Assembly (NCBI RefSeq): GCF_004339805.1
Contig: NZ_SLUI01000006.1
Location: 105,399-169,398, forward strand
From: Anaerospora hongkongensis
GTDB taxonomy: Bacteria > Bacillota > Negativicutes > Sporomusales > DSM-15969
Length of the DNA stretch: 64,000 bases
Reading direction: 5' to 3'
The notes under the pieces are model-generated. The model had not been told where the DNA came from. It saw only the letters and a list, made by a program, of their open reading frames with translations, and searched no databases. How positions within the stretch are numbered: position 1 is the first letter of the stretch; every line of letters begins with the position of its first letter. The position numbers and the translations under genes were made by a program. This document shows, piece by piece, positions 1-6,803 of the stretch.

Positions 1-27
1 ATTATTGTGATGAGCGTGCGTATTAAG

Positions 28-56
28 TTTTGTTTTGTACGTAATTATGCTATAAT
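28..56 (+). promoter_or_regulatory. Promoter of the toxin-antitoxin pair
   Basis: A perfect TATAAT at 51-56 lies 17 bp downstream of TTTTGT (28-33), a moderate -35 match. The box is about 30 bp upstream of the antitoxin start. Inferred from sequence only. Confidence 0.5.
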
Positions 57-87
57 AATGTCACAATGATTTATAGAGGTGATGGAG

Positions 88-354
88 ATGCCGGAAATCA
101 GACCGATTACGGATTTAAGAAATACAAACGAAATCTCTGAATTATGCCGCAAACGGCAAGAACCTATTTTTATTACCAAAAATGGCTATGGCGACATGGT
201 TATTATGAGTATGGAAACTTATGAGCGGCGAATGGCGCTTGTGGAAGTGTACAAGAAACTGGCGGAAGCGGAAAAACAAATCGCTGATGGAATGCCGCTG
301 TTAGACGGTGAAGAAGTATTTAAGCGGCTGAGAAAAAAACATGGCAGAGCATAA
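88..354 (+). CDS. Phd/YefM-family antitoxin
   Basis: This small protein (about 88 aa) has the N-terminal layout of Phd/YefM antitoxins: I-R-P-I-x-D-L-R-N near the start, then the F-I-T-K-N-G-Y-G-D strand-turn and an M-S-M-E-x-Y-E-R helix. The family dimerises, binds its own promoter, and neutralises a RelE/ParE-type toxin with its C-terminal segment. An upstream in-frame GTG at 79 overlaps the ribosome-binding site (AGAGGTG, 75-81), so ATG 88 is the more likely start. The stop overlaps the toxin start by 14 bp, which implies coupled translation. It probably stabilises the prophage. Confidence 0.85.
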   Translation: MPEIRPITDLRNTNEISELCRKRQEPIFITKNGYGDMVIMSMETYERRMALVEVYKKLAEAEKQIADGMPLLDGEEVFKRLRKKHGRA

Positions 355-661
355 TTACCGCGTGAAATTTACCCCTAAAGCCGAAGAGGACTTGGATGAA
401 TTTTATGGGTATATTCTCGGTACACTGTCTGCTGCTCTTGCTGCAGACAAGCTGATGGATCACATCGAAGCGGCAATCATGCGTTTAAAAGAATATCCGT
501 TTTCTTGTCAGTACGTGCTGGATGAGCCGCTCAAAGCACGTGGGTATCGGAAACTAATCGTAGATAATTATCTGGTCTTTTATCTAGTAGAGGAACTCGA
601 CAAGGAAGTTGTGATTATGCGTATCCTTTACGGCGCGACCAATTATCAAGATATTTTATAG
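341..661 (+). CDS. ParE/RelE-superfamily toxin
   Basis: A 106-aa basic protein of typical ParE/RelE size. It begins with the strand V-K-F-T-P-K-A-E-E-D-L, continues with paired helices (residues about 15-60) and ends with strands containing Y-R-K-L-I-V-D-N-Y-L-V-F-Y and I-M-R-I-L-Y-G. This is the family's beta-sheet core with the conserved arginine. Family members poison gyrase or cleave ribosome-bound mRNA; the sequence alone does not say which. It is translated from inside the end of the antitoxin gene. A terminator follows at 698. Confidence 0.85.
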   Translation: MAEHNYRVKFTPKAEEDLDEFYGYILGTLSAALAADKLMDHIEAAIMRLKEYPFSCQYVLDEPLKARGYRKLIVDNYLVFYLVEELDKEVVIMRILYGATNYQDIL

Positions 662-697
662 GCAATTCCTAACCCGCCCCGTCATTGCTTCACGTTA

Positions 698-726
698 AGC
701 ATCTGTTTATTGCAGGTGCTTTTTTG
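698..726 (+). terminator. Intrinsic terminator after the toxin gene
   Basis: An 8-bp stem (AGCATCTG with CAGGTGCT, one G-U pair) is followed directly by a T run, 37 bp after the toxin stop codon. Confidence 0.75.
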
Positions 727-787
727 TTTCTATTTTTTTAGAAGAATACGGTAAAGCATGGTGCGGGTTTTCCGGTGGAAGAATTAA

Positions 788-816
788 CTTGCTTTCCCGC
801 GTGTTCATGGTAACAT
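788..816 (+). promoter_or_regulatory. Prophage repeated promoter element, copy 1
   Basis: TTGCTT (789-794) and TAACAT (811-816) are 16 bp apart; CTTGCT gives 17. The preceding TTAACTTGC matches copies at 28,053 and 28,370, and the downstream bases CACTGACGAAA match copy 6. It lies 35 bp upstream of the gene at 851. A short inverted repeat (GTTCAT/ATGAAC) spans it. Confidence 0.55.
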
Positions 817-850
817 GTGCACTGACGAAATGAACAAGGGAGGGCTTTAT

Positions 851-1672
851 ATGGAAAAGCACGATTTTCAGTTTCATATGCAGGTAACTGGTCGCGAGCG
901 AAAAGAGGTGGCGGCTCTGATTGCCGCCCATTTTGGCACACAGGCGGTTTACCAAGGCACGCGAGGATTTGGGTATCTAATCACCGAGCCTAACGGCAGC
1001 GGACGCGAGTGGCTTGTTGACAAGGCTGGCGCAATTGTTACCGAAGGAGTAAAACTAGACAATGTGACCGAAGTGTTCGCGGTCTTGAAAGTTCTTGAAG
1101 AGAATGGGATAGAAGCGGAAGGGAGAGCGGCAGTAACGCTCTCGATTGATGGCCACTGGGGGAGGTCGCTGCAGAACCTTGTTAATATCCTTTCAGCCAA
1201 GGAACGGCTGATTGCTAAAACGATGGGCACTGGCCAACCCTTTATGATCCCTGAGATTGTGAAGAAAATTAACACCGTTCGTCTCAAAACGATTGAGGAT
1301 TTTTTGGAAGTGTCAGGTAGCGAAGTCTCACCGGGTCTTGCGATTACTCAGGATAAGATCACCTTACGTTGGTTTGCTGCAACGCTGAGTTCAGAGATCA
1401 TTGCTGCCTATATTCAATTTGCCTTTGCAGTAAATGCCATGGCTATGATGCAAAGACATGCTACGCCAAATGAAAAAGAAACAGCCAATGAGAAATATAC
1501 ATTCCGGGTCTGGCTGCTCCGGCTCGGTTTTATCGGTGAGGAGTACAGCTTTGCTCGAAGGTTGTTCCTTAGCCGATTGGAGGGCAACGGTTCTTTCCGA
1601 ACGGAGGACCAGGTTCATGAGGCAGTGAAAAGGCGAAAGGCACATTTGGCTACTCCTGAAACCGTCGTCTGA
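851..1672 (+). CDS. Catalytically degenerate amidoligase paralogue
   Basis: This 273-aa protein is a diverged paralogue of the amidoligase at 1860. Both open with a T-G-x-x-R-x-x-A-A-x-I-A-A-x-F-G-T stretch. Both end with F-R-x-W-L-L-R-L-G-x-I-G-[ED]-E, A-R, then L-E-G-N. The catalytic motifs are gone here: the GIEIEL strand is F-H-M-Q-V, the CGIHIHVD motif is A-V-T-L-S-I-D, and VEFRLFNST is I-T-L-R-W-F-A-A-T. Only the arginine of the last survives. An intact reading frame with lost active-site residues suggests a structural or regulatory partner rather than a decayed gene. ATG 851 was chosen because it follows GGGAGGG at a normal distance; an in-frame ATG at 815 overlaps the promoter box. 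Confidence 0.7.
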   Translation: MEKHDFQFHMQVTGRERKEVAALIAAHFGTQAVYQGTRGFGYLITEPNGSGREWLVDKAGAIVTEGVKLDNVTEVFAVLKVLEENGIEAEGRAAVTLSIDGHWGRSLQNLVNILSAKERLIAKTMGTGQPFMIPEIVKKINTVRLKTIEDFLEVSGSEVSPGLAITQDKITLRWFAATLSSEIIAAYIQFAFAVNAMAMMQRHATPNEKETANEKYTFRVWLLRLGFIGEEYSFARRLFLSRLEGNGSFRTEDQVHEAVKRRKAHLATPETVV

Positions 1673-1798
1673 ATTACTTAAGATAGGTATTGTAAGGGCT
1701 TGGAAACGGCTTTAAAAGAGTAAAACTGTGATAATTGACGTAAACGTGAATAATATTGATAAAACAAAAGAAAAACATGTAAAAATAGAATAATTGAG

Positions 1799-1849
1799 TT
1801 GATTTCCTGTGTATTTGGAGGTAACATGACAGTGACCAAAAGCACAGGA
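1799..1849 (+). promoter_or_regulatory. Prophage repeated promoter element, copy 2, with inverted repeat
   Basis: TTGATT (1799-1804) and TAACAT (1822-1827) are separated by exactly 17 bp. The arm TCCTGTG (1805-1811), inside the spacer, pairs with CACAGGA (1843-1849), which contains the start of the ribosome-binding site of the amidoligase. The region 1673-1798 upstream is AT-rich and shows no gene. Confidence 0.65.
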
Positions 1850-1859
1850 GGTTAGCAGC

Positions 1860-2756
1860 ATGAAAAACCAGTACTTCGGCATCGAAATTGAACTCACCGG
1901 AATCACTAGATACCAAGCAGCAACAACCATCGCCGCCTATTTTGGTACAAGCCTCGGCCGCCAGAGCGCCTCATATGGAAGCTATAGGGTAGCTGACCGC
2001 CAAGGTCGCACCTGGCAAGTGGTTAAGGACGGCAGCGTTACGGCTCAAAAAAAGGTAAACGGCGCACGGACATCGGCAGGAGACGAATATAAAGTCGAGG
2101 TGGTATCACCTAAAAGCCGGTATGAAGATATCGAAGACATTCAGGAACTAATTAGAAGACTTCGCGAGGCAGGCGCGTTCACCAATAGTAGCTGCGGCAT
2201 CCATATTCATGTCGATGCCGCCAACCATACCGCCAAAACGCTGCGTAACCTGGTCAACCTGATGGCTAGCAAAGAGGACATGCTCTATAAAGCCCTTGAA
2301 GTTGACGAGGCACGGATGAGAAGATTTTGCCAAAAGGTGAATGGCAGCTTGATAGAAGATATTAACCGCACTAAACCTGCGACCATGGAAGCACTAAGAA
2401 CACTTTGGTATAAACCCTATAGCGGGGAAACCAACTATCATTATCACGCAAGCAGATATCATGGCCTGAATTTCCACTCCGTCTTTACGAAAGGGACAGT
2501 GGAATTCAGGCTTTTTAATTCCACCACTCACGCCGGGAAGATAAAAGCGTACATCCAGCTTTGCCTGGCGATCAGCCACCAGGCAATCGCACAAAAGAGC
2601 GCGTCGGCCAGAAAAACGGCTACTACGAACGAAAAGTTCACCTTTCGGACCTGGCTTCTACGCCTTGGCCTGATCGGCGACGAGTTCCAAACGGCTAGGC
2701 AGCACCTTTTAGCCAAGCTAGAGGGTAACAGTGCTTGGAGATACGCGGCGTCATAA
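1860..2756 (+). CDS. Amidoligase-family enzyme (COOH-NH2 ligase, glutamine-synthetase-like fold)
   Basis: A 298-aa protein with the hallmark motifs of the Amidoligase_2 family: GIEIEL near residue 8, V-K-D-G-S (about 58), V-E-V-V-S-P (about 80), CGIHIHVD (about 115), Y-H-G-L-N-F-H (about 200) and VEFRLFN (about 215). The family is predicted to form amide or isopeptide bonds using ATP in a glutamine-synthetase-like active site; the natural substrates are mostly unknown. A cyclotransferase-like gene follows immediately, the pairing described for this family by comparative genomics. The ribosome-binding site AGGAGG lies in the downstream arm of the promoter's inverted repeat. Family assignment is firm; the substrate is unknown. 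Confidence 0.85.
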   Translation: MKNQYFGIEIELTGITRYQAATTIAAYFGTSLGRQSASYGSYRVADRQGRTWQVVKDGSVTAQKKVNGARTSAGDEYKVEVVSPKSRYEDIEDIQELIRRLREAGAFTNSSCGIHIHVDAANHTAKTLRNLVNLMASKEDMLYKALEVDEARMRRFCQKVNGSLIEDINRTKPATMEALRTLWYKPYSGETNYHYHASRYHGLNFHSVFTKGTVEFRLFNSTTHAGKIKAYIQLCLAISHQAIAQKSASARKTATTNEKFTFRTWLLRLGLIGDEFQTARQHLLAKLEGNSAWRYAAS

Positions 2757-2764
2757 GAAAATAA

Positions 2765-2789
2765 GGCAGGGCGGCTTTGCCGCCCTGCC
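2765..2789 (+). terminator. GC-rich hairpin after the amidoligase gene
   Basis: A perfect 11-bp stem (GGCAGGGCGGC with its complement, loop TTT) lies 8 bp after the stop codon. There is no T run, so it may be an mRNA end-protecting or attenuating hairpin rather than a full terminator. Confidence 0.55.
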
Positions 2790-2813
2790 TCAATAAAGAG
2801 TGGAGGAATAATG

Positions 2814-3293
2814 ATGACTAAAATCTATTTGGCTTACGGTAGCAATTTGAATATTGAACAGATGGCAATGCGGTGCCCGACCGCGCGGGTATTGGGACCG
2901 GCGAAGCTCAGGGGATACAAAGCAACCTTTCGGGGGATGGATGGCGGCGCAGTGATGAATATTGAACCGGACGCCGCTGGGATAGTGCCGGTGCTTCTCT
3001 GGGAGATTGAGTCCGCCGATGAGGTGGCGCTAGACCGCTACGAAGGCTTTCCCCGCCTTTATCGTAAGGAAATCGTGACAGTCACCTTTAAGGGAGAGCG
3101 GGTCAAGGCGATGGTGTATATTATGAACGAGGGGCCGCCGCTTGGTACGCCAGGTAATAAATATTACTATATCATCCAGCAAGGTTACCAGGAGGCCGGG
3201 TTTGATATCGGCATTCTCCACCGGGCGATCAAGGAATCGGCTTTCCCGGAACAAGAGCCGCGATACAAGCCGAATTTTAACTTTAGGTGGTGA
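2814..3293 (+). CDS. Gamma-glutamylcyclotransferase-like (AIG2/GGCT fold) enzyme
   Basis: A 159-aa protein with the GGCT/AIG2 signature: L-A-Y-G-S-N-L at residues 5-11 (the Y-G-S loop binds substrate) and D-R-Y-E-G-F-P at about 75, which carries the likely catalytic glutamate. Family enzymes cyclise gamma-glutamyl groups to release 5-oxoproline and an amine, or remove gamma-glutamyl protection (BtrG). Beside an amidoligase, it could trim or release what the ligase attaches. Two in-frame ATGs exist (2811, 2814); 2814 has the better distance from GGAGG (2802-2806). Confidence 0.85.
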   Translation: MTKIYLAYGSNLNIEQMAMRCPTARVLGPAKLRGYKATFRGMDGGAVMNIEPDAAGIVPVLLWEIESADEVALDRYEGFPRLYRKEIVTVTFKGERVKAMVYIMNEGPPLGTPGNKYYYIIQQGYQEAGFDIGILHRAIKESAFPEQEPRYKPNFNFRW

Positions 3294-3298
3294 TAATA

Positions 3299-3547
3299 AT
3301 GCGAGTAATGATGAATGACAGAGTATATAGCGGATCGCCGGAAGCGGTGGTCGATGAAATGTGGAACGAGTGCTTTCACCGGGACACGCTGAATCACATC
3401 GAGGAATACATCGCGTATGTGGTCGGTAACGTGTTCAAATTCGCTGGGTTCGGCATTGATATTAACGCCCGGACAATAGAAGAGAAAAGCCGGAGATTGC
3501 TGGATGGATTGGTGGCGGCAGGTATTGCTAGTAAAATAGAGAATTAG
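3299..3547 (+). CDS. Small protein of unknown function in the amidoligase cassette
   Basis: An 82-aa protein I do not recognise. It looks mainly helical (V-V-D-E-M-W-N-E-C-F-H, H-I-E-E-Y-I-A-Y-V-V-G-N-V-F, E-E-K-S-R-R-L-L-D-G-L). No membrane segment or metal motif is evident. ATG 3299 follows AGGTGG (3284-3289), which lies at the end of the cyclotransferase gene, so the two are probably co-translated. Confidence 0.6.
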   Translation: MRVMMNDRVYSGSPEAVVDEMWNECFHRDTLNHIEEYIAYVVGNVFKFAGFGIDINARTIEEKSRRLLDGLVAAGIASKIEN

Positions 3548-3578
3548 AGAGAAAACGTGTGAAAAATAGAGATATTTA

Positions 3579-3627
3579 TTGATTTCCTGTGCTTTCAGAG
3601 CTAACATGAACACAACAAAGCACAGGA
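3579..3627 (+). promoter_or_regulatory. Prophage repeated promoter element, copy 3, with 11-bp inverted repeat
   Basis: TTGATT (3579-3584), a 17-bp spacer, then TAACAT (3602-3607). TCCTGTGCTTT (3585-3595) pairs perfectly with AAAGCACAGGA (3617-3627); the second arm runs into the ribosome-binding site GGAAGGAG. The first arm lies between the -35 and -10 boxes, so a transcript started here would lack it. Confidence 0.7.
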
Positions 3628-3640
3628 AGGAGAAAAGAAA

Positions 3641-3799
3641 ATGATACTAGGATACCCCCGCAAACTGGTTTCTAAAGAGCTTCAAAAATTGAATATATTT
3701 GTACCACCCAGATATGTAACAGAAAAAGACGTTCTCTTAATTCACAAAATTCGCGAGGAACGGCTCCGGGATAATTTAGCTAGAAGTAGGAGCGTGTAA
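3641..3799 (+). CDS. 52-aa basic protein of unknown function
   Basis: ATG 3641 follows GGAAGGAG at 3625-3632 and opens a 52-codon frame to the TAA at 3797-3799. The product is basic, with a hydrophobic-proline middle (I-F-V-P-P-R-Y) and a charged helix (H-K-I-R-E-E-R-L-R-D-N). It is the first gene after promoter copy 3 and ends 2 bp before the next start. I do not recognise it. The good ribosome-binding site and tight operon spacing argue that it is real. Confidence 0.55.
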   Translation: MILGYPRKLVSKELQKLNIFVPPRYVTEKDVLLIHKIREERLRDNLARSRSV

Positions 3800-3801
3800 A
3801 A

Positions 3802-3987
3802 ATGAAGTACGCTAAAGGAACTGTTTTTGCATCGTATGATGAACTGTATACGCTAGTTGGCACAGCCTATATTGTAAATGACAGTTATGTACTGGCGCCA
3901 CAAGACGAGGAAGACACCGAGGTGATACTATATACCGAGGCCGAGATCGAGGAAGGGCTGGAGGAAGGCTGGCTGGTTATAAAATAA
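3802..3987 (+). CDS. Small acidic protein, paralogue of the gene at 4161
   Basis: A 61-aa acidic protein starting M-K-Y-A-K-G-T and containing L-V-G, then W/Y-V-L-A-x-x-D, then D-T-E-V-I-L-Y-T-E-x-E-I-E-E. The neighbour at 4161 has the same layout at the same positions, so they are tandem duplicates. Predicted strands suggest a small SH3-like barrel with an acidic C-terminal helix, which is inference only. The ribosome-binding site AGGAG lies at the end of the 52-aa gene. Confidence 0.65.
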   Translation: MKYAKGTVFASYDELYTLVGTAYIVNDSYVLAPQDEEDTEVILYTEAEIEEGLEEGWLVIK

Positions 3988-3990
3988 TAA

Positions 3991-4032
3991 GTAAATAAAA
4001 AGGAAGCCGACGCCGGTTTCCTTTTTATTTAC
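3991..4032. terminator. Long bidirectional terminator hairpin
   Basis: A near-perfect hairpin of about 19 bp runs from GTAAATAAAAAGGAA through a short loop to TTCCTTTTTATTTAC, with A- and T-rich arms that serve both strands. It ends the 3641-3987 transcript. Confidence 0.8.
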
Positions 4033-4050
4033 GTTCAAATACGCAATCGT

Positions 4051-4080
4051 TAGATAATCGAAGATAATCGAAAATAATCG
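4051..4080 (+). repeat. Three phased 10-bp repeats upstream of promoter copy 4
   Basis: Three tandem 10-mers with the core A-N-ATAATCG (TAGATAATCG, AAGATAATCG, AAAATAATCG) are spaced one helical turn apart and end 20 bp before the -35 box at 4101. They could bind a regulator on one face of the DNA. Confidence 0.6.
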
Positions 4081-4100
4081 ATGAAAACAGAAGAAATGAG

Positions 4101-4148
4101 TTGATTAACTGTGCCTTAAGAGCTATCATGAACACAACAAAAGCACAG
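4101..4148 (+). promoter_or_regulatory. Prophage repeated promoter element, copy 4, with inverted repeat
   Basis: TTGATT (4101-4106), a 17-bp spacer, then TATCAT (4124-4129). CTGTGC (4109-4114) pairs with GCACAG (4143-4148), which abuts AGGAGG (4147-4152). The sequence around TATCATGAACACAACAA matches copy 3 closely. Confidence 0.65.
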
Positions 4149-4160
4149 GAGGCTAAAACG

Positions 4161-4343
4161 ATGAAATACGCTAAAGGAACCCTTCTTACACTGAAAGGCA
4201 GTAAACAGAACTATAGGCTAGTTGGCAAATGGCATAACGCCTGGGTATTGGCTTCCGAAGACCCTCGGGATACCGAGATAGTGATGTATACTGAGAACGA
4301 AATCGAGGAGGAAATCGAAGCAGGCCGGATCACAGTAATATAA
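4161..4343 (+). CDS. Small acidic protein, paralogue of the gene at 3802
   Basis: A 60-aa protein sharing the M-K-Y-A-K-G-T start, the L-V-G strand, W-V-L-A-x-x-D and D-T-E-I-V-M-Y-T-E-x-E-I-E-E with the protein at 3802. ATG 4161 follows AGGAGG (4147-4152); a longer frame from TTG 4101 would begin inside the promoter. It has its own promoter copy and terminator, so the two duplicates are separate transcription units. Function is unknown. Confidence 0.65.
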   Translation: MKYAKGTLLTLKGSKQNYRLVGKWHNAWVLASEDPRDTEIVMYTENEIEEEIEAGRITVI

Positions 4344-4360
4344 TAGAAGGAAAGTTCAGC

Positions 4361-4387
4361 AAGAAGCCGTAAAGGGCTTCTTTTTTT
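4361..4387 (+). terminator. Intrinsic terminator before the terminase genes
   Basis: GAAGCC pairs with GGCTTC around a short loop and runs into seven Ts (4381-4387). It separates the accessory genes from the packaging operon. Confidence 0.85.
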
Positions 4388-4414
4388 ATGGGCGGAAAGG
4401 AGGGAGCGACCGAT

Positions 4415-4960
4415 ATGGCAGACGAGTGGGGGCGCGTGATTGGTGGGAAAAAATGTATTTCCACCTCAGACCTATGCGAATTATTGGGCATAGATAAATC
4501 CACCCTGACCTACTGGGTCCGAGATGGATGCCCCAAAGAAGAACACGGCTGGTGGTGCCTCAAAGATATTCTTCGCTGGCGGGGGCTGGTAGGGAGCGGC
4601 ATCCGTACCGAGGGGCAGGCGGACGCCGTAGCGCTGAAGGAGCAAAAGCTAAAAGCAGACACCGATTTAAAGAAGCTAGCTGCTGCCTCGGCCGCTATCA
4701 AGCTCGGGGAGCTAAAGGGCAAATATGTCAGTGCGGAAGAAACCACCGACACCTTGCAGCGATTTTTCATTGTCCTGAAACGTTCGCTCCTGACACTGGG
4801 CCGGCGGGTATCGGTGGAAGTGGCCTCGCATGTGGATGCGGTAACTGCGAGGAGGATAGAAAGAATGGTCAATGAGGTAATAACCGATGGGCTCGAACAA
4901 ATCAGCATTGACGGAGTCTACACTCCGCCGCGCCGGTCAAAGAAAAAGAACACCTCTTGA
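4415..4960 (+). CDS. Terminase small subunit (Nu1-like)
   Basis: A 181-aa protein with an N-terminal winged-helix/excisionase-like DNA-binding region (S-T-S-D-L-C-E-L-L-G-I-D-K-S-T-L-T-Y-W-V, then W-C-L-K-D-I-L-R-W-R) and a long charged helix with the L-K-x-x-K-x-x-T-D-L-K-K-L pattern of Nu1-type subunits. Such proteins recognise the packaging site and recruit the large subunit. ATG 4415 was preferred over ATG 4388 because 4388 lies in the T run of the terminator, while 4415 follows AAAGGAGGG. It overlaps the large-subunit gene by 74 bp. Confidence 0.8.
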   Translation: MADEWGRVIGGKKCISTSDLCELLGIDKSTLTYWVRDGCPKEEHGWWCLKDILRWRGLVGSGIRTEGQADAVALKEQKLKADTDLKKLAAASAAIKLGELKGKYVSAEETTDTLQRFFIVLKRSLLTLGRRVSVEVASHVDAVTARRIERMVNEVITDGLEQISIDGVYTPPRRSKKKNTS

Positions 4961-6755
4961 GTGGCCGGCGTGGCTGAAAGATGCCATCGCCATACTGAAA
5001 CCGCCGGACCTCCTAACCGTAACCGAGTGGTCGGATCGCTACCGGATTTTAGATGAAAAAACAGCCGCCGTGCCCGGTAGATGGCAAACCAGCCGCACAC
5101 CGTACCTGCAGGAAATTATGGATGCCTTCACCCATCCAGATATCGAAGAAATTATCTTTTGCAAGGCGTCCCAGATCGGAGGCACTGAAGCGCTCCTAAA
5201 CATTCTCGCCTATATCGTCGCTCAGGACCCCAGTCCGACGCTTCTGGTTTATCCGACCCTGGAACTGGCCGAGTTCGCTAGTTCCAACCGCATCCAGCCC
5301 ATGGTCACGCTGATACCGGAAACCGATGTACGCTATAACAGCAAGGATTCGAAAACGCTGGAACTGCAATTTGACGGCATGTACCTGGCGCTGTCCGGGG
5401 CTAACTCGCCGGCGTCGTTGTCGTCACGGCCCATCCGATACCTGCTCCTTGATGAGGTGGACAAATATCCGGCGAACGCCGGCAAGGAAGCTGACCCGAT
5501 CAGCCTGGCGCGAGAGCGCACCAAGACCTTCCACAATAAAAAAATTGTCTTGATATCCACCCCGACCCTGGAGACGGGTGCTATCTGGCAAGCCTTCGAG
5601 AGCGCCGACGAACGGCGCTATTTTTATGTGCCTTGTCCGCATTGTGGCAAGCATCAGATATTGAAGATGAGCAACGTCCGATGGCCCAAGGAAATGCGGG
5701 AGCCGGCTCAGGTCAGGGAGGTGGCGTGGTATGTTTGCGAGCATTGCCAGGAAATCATCCGGGACCATCACAAGCCGGATATGCTGCGCGGTGGCCGTTG
5801 GATATCCGACAACACCACGGGGCGAGTTTCCCGCCGGGTGGCCTTTCACCTTTCCAGCATCTATTCGCCCTGGCTCACCTTTGGCGATATCGCCGCCGAA
5901 TTTCTTAAATCCAAAGCGTTTCCTTTCCTTCTACAGAACTTTGTCAACTCCTGGTTGGCAGAACCCTGGAAAACCGAGGCCAAGCGTCACAACTCCGATC
6001 TCGTCTTGGCCAGACGCGCCGCTTACCCGAAAGGCAGAGTTCATCAGGACGCACAGCTGCTTGTGGCTGGTGTCGACGTGCAGCTCAATCACTTTTGGTG
6101 GGGCGTGAGAGCATGGGGGCCTGATCTGACCTCGTGGCTGGTGGACTACGGGCGCACAGAGACTTGGGCGGACATCGAGAATATCCTTCGGCGTCCCTAT
6201 CCGACAAACGAAAATGGCGAGGTTGCCTACATTGCCAAAGCCTGTATTGACTCTGGGTATAACACCGACGAAGTTTATAAATTTTGCGCCTATAACCAGG
6301 ACATCTGTGTGCCGACCAAGGGGGCCTCCCGGCCGCTTCGGTCTCGCTATGTACAGACGAAAATTGAAAAAGACATGGGCCTGGGCCTGATCCTGTATAT
6401 CTTTGACCCCAACCAGTTTAAAGACTTTTTGGCTGGCCGGCTGGCTCATGAGGTCAATATGCCTGGCGCCTGGATGGTGCCCGAGGATATCGACCGGCTG
6501 TATGCTGATCAAATCGTATCCGAACAACGAATTGAGAAAAAAAGCAAAGCGGGCATTATCAGCTATGAATGGGCGAAGGTCAGCACCCATGCTCAGAACC
6601 ATCTTCTCGATGTGGAGGTAAACTGCGCCCTAGCCGCCGAGATTTGCGGCGCCCGGTATTTGCAAAAGCCGGTGATCATCCGTCCCTCGGCGGCACAGCC
6701 CGTAATAAGCGGCAACAAGTGGCTGGGGAATACGAGCAACTGGATGAAACGGTAA
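4887..6755 (+). CDS. Terminase large subunit (GpA family)
   Basis: A 622-aa packaging ATPase-nuclease, the usual GpA length. A Walker A-like loop (K-A-S-Q-I-G-G-T-E) lies at residues 93-101, a Walker B strand (Y-L-L-L-D-E-V-D) at 185-192, and an S-T-P-T coupling motif near 225. A zinc-binding insert (C-P-H-C, later C-E-H-C) spans about 249-290. The C-terminal RNase H-like nuclease has V-A-G-V-D-V-Q at about 393-399 and the acid-rich C-I-D-S-G-Y strand. It powers DNA translocation into the prohead and cuts concatemers. The long overlap with the small subunit suggests coupled translation. Confidence 0.95.
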   Translation: MGSNKSALTESTLRRAGQRKRTPLEWPAWLKDAIAILKPPDLLTVTEWSDRYRILDEKTAAVPGRWQTSRTPYLQEIMDAFTHPDIEEIIFCKASQIGGTEALLNILAYIVAQDPSPTLLVYPTLELAEFASSNRIQPMVTLIPETDVRYNSKDSKTLELQFDGMYLALSGANSPASLSSRPIRYLLLDEVDKYPANAGKEADPISLARERTKTFHNKKIVLISTPTLETGAIWQAFESADERRYFYVPCPHCGKHQILKMSNVRWPKEMREPAQVREVAWYVCEHCQEIIRDHHKPDMLRGGRWISDNTTGRVSRRVAFHLSSIYSPWLTFGDIAAEFLKSKAFPFLLQNFVNSWLAEPWKTEAKRHNSDLVLARRAAYPKGRVHQDAQLLVAGVDVQLNHFWWGVRAWGPDLTSWLVDYGRTETWADIENILRRPYPTNENGEVAYIAKACIDSGYNTDEVYKFCAYNQDICVPTKGASRPLRSRYVQTKIEKDMGLGLILYIFDPNQFKDFLAGRLAHEVNMPGAWMVPEDIDRLYADQIVSEQRIEKKSKAGIISYEWAKVSTHAQNHLLDVEVNCALAAEICGARYLQKPVIIRPSAAQPVISGNKWLGNTSNWMKR

Positions 6756-6803
6756 GTGGGCGACCTTGTGTCGTCTTTGTTAATTTTTAGGAGGTGAGCG
6801 AGT

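Noticed and set aside
1..60. Left attachment site of the prophage
   Set aside because: No sequence here matches the DNA after the second recombinase, and replication and lysogeny genes are missing, so the true left end must lie outside the window.
4388..4414. Upstream ATG for the small terminase
   Set aside because: The codon lies at the end of a terminator T run and lacks a ribosome-binding site, whereas ATG 4415 has one.
5931..6602. Long open frame on the minus strand (223 aa) inside the terminase gene
   Set aside because: It mirrors a GC-rich coding region with strong codon bias, has no ribosome-binding site, and its product resembles no family.
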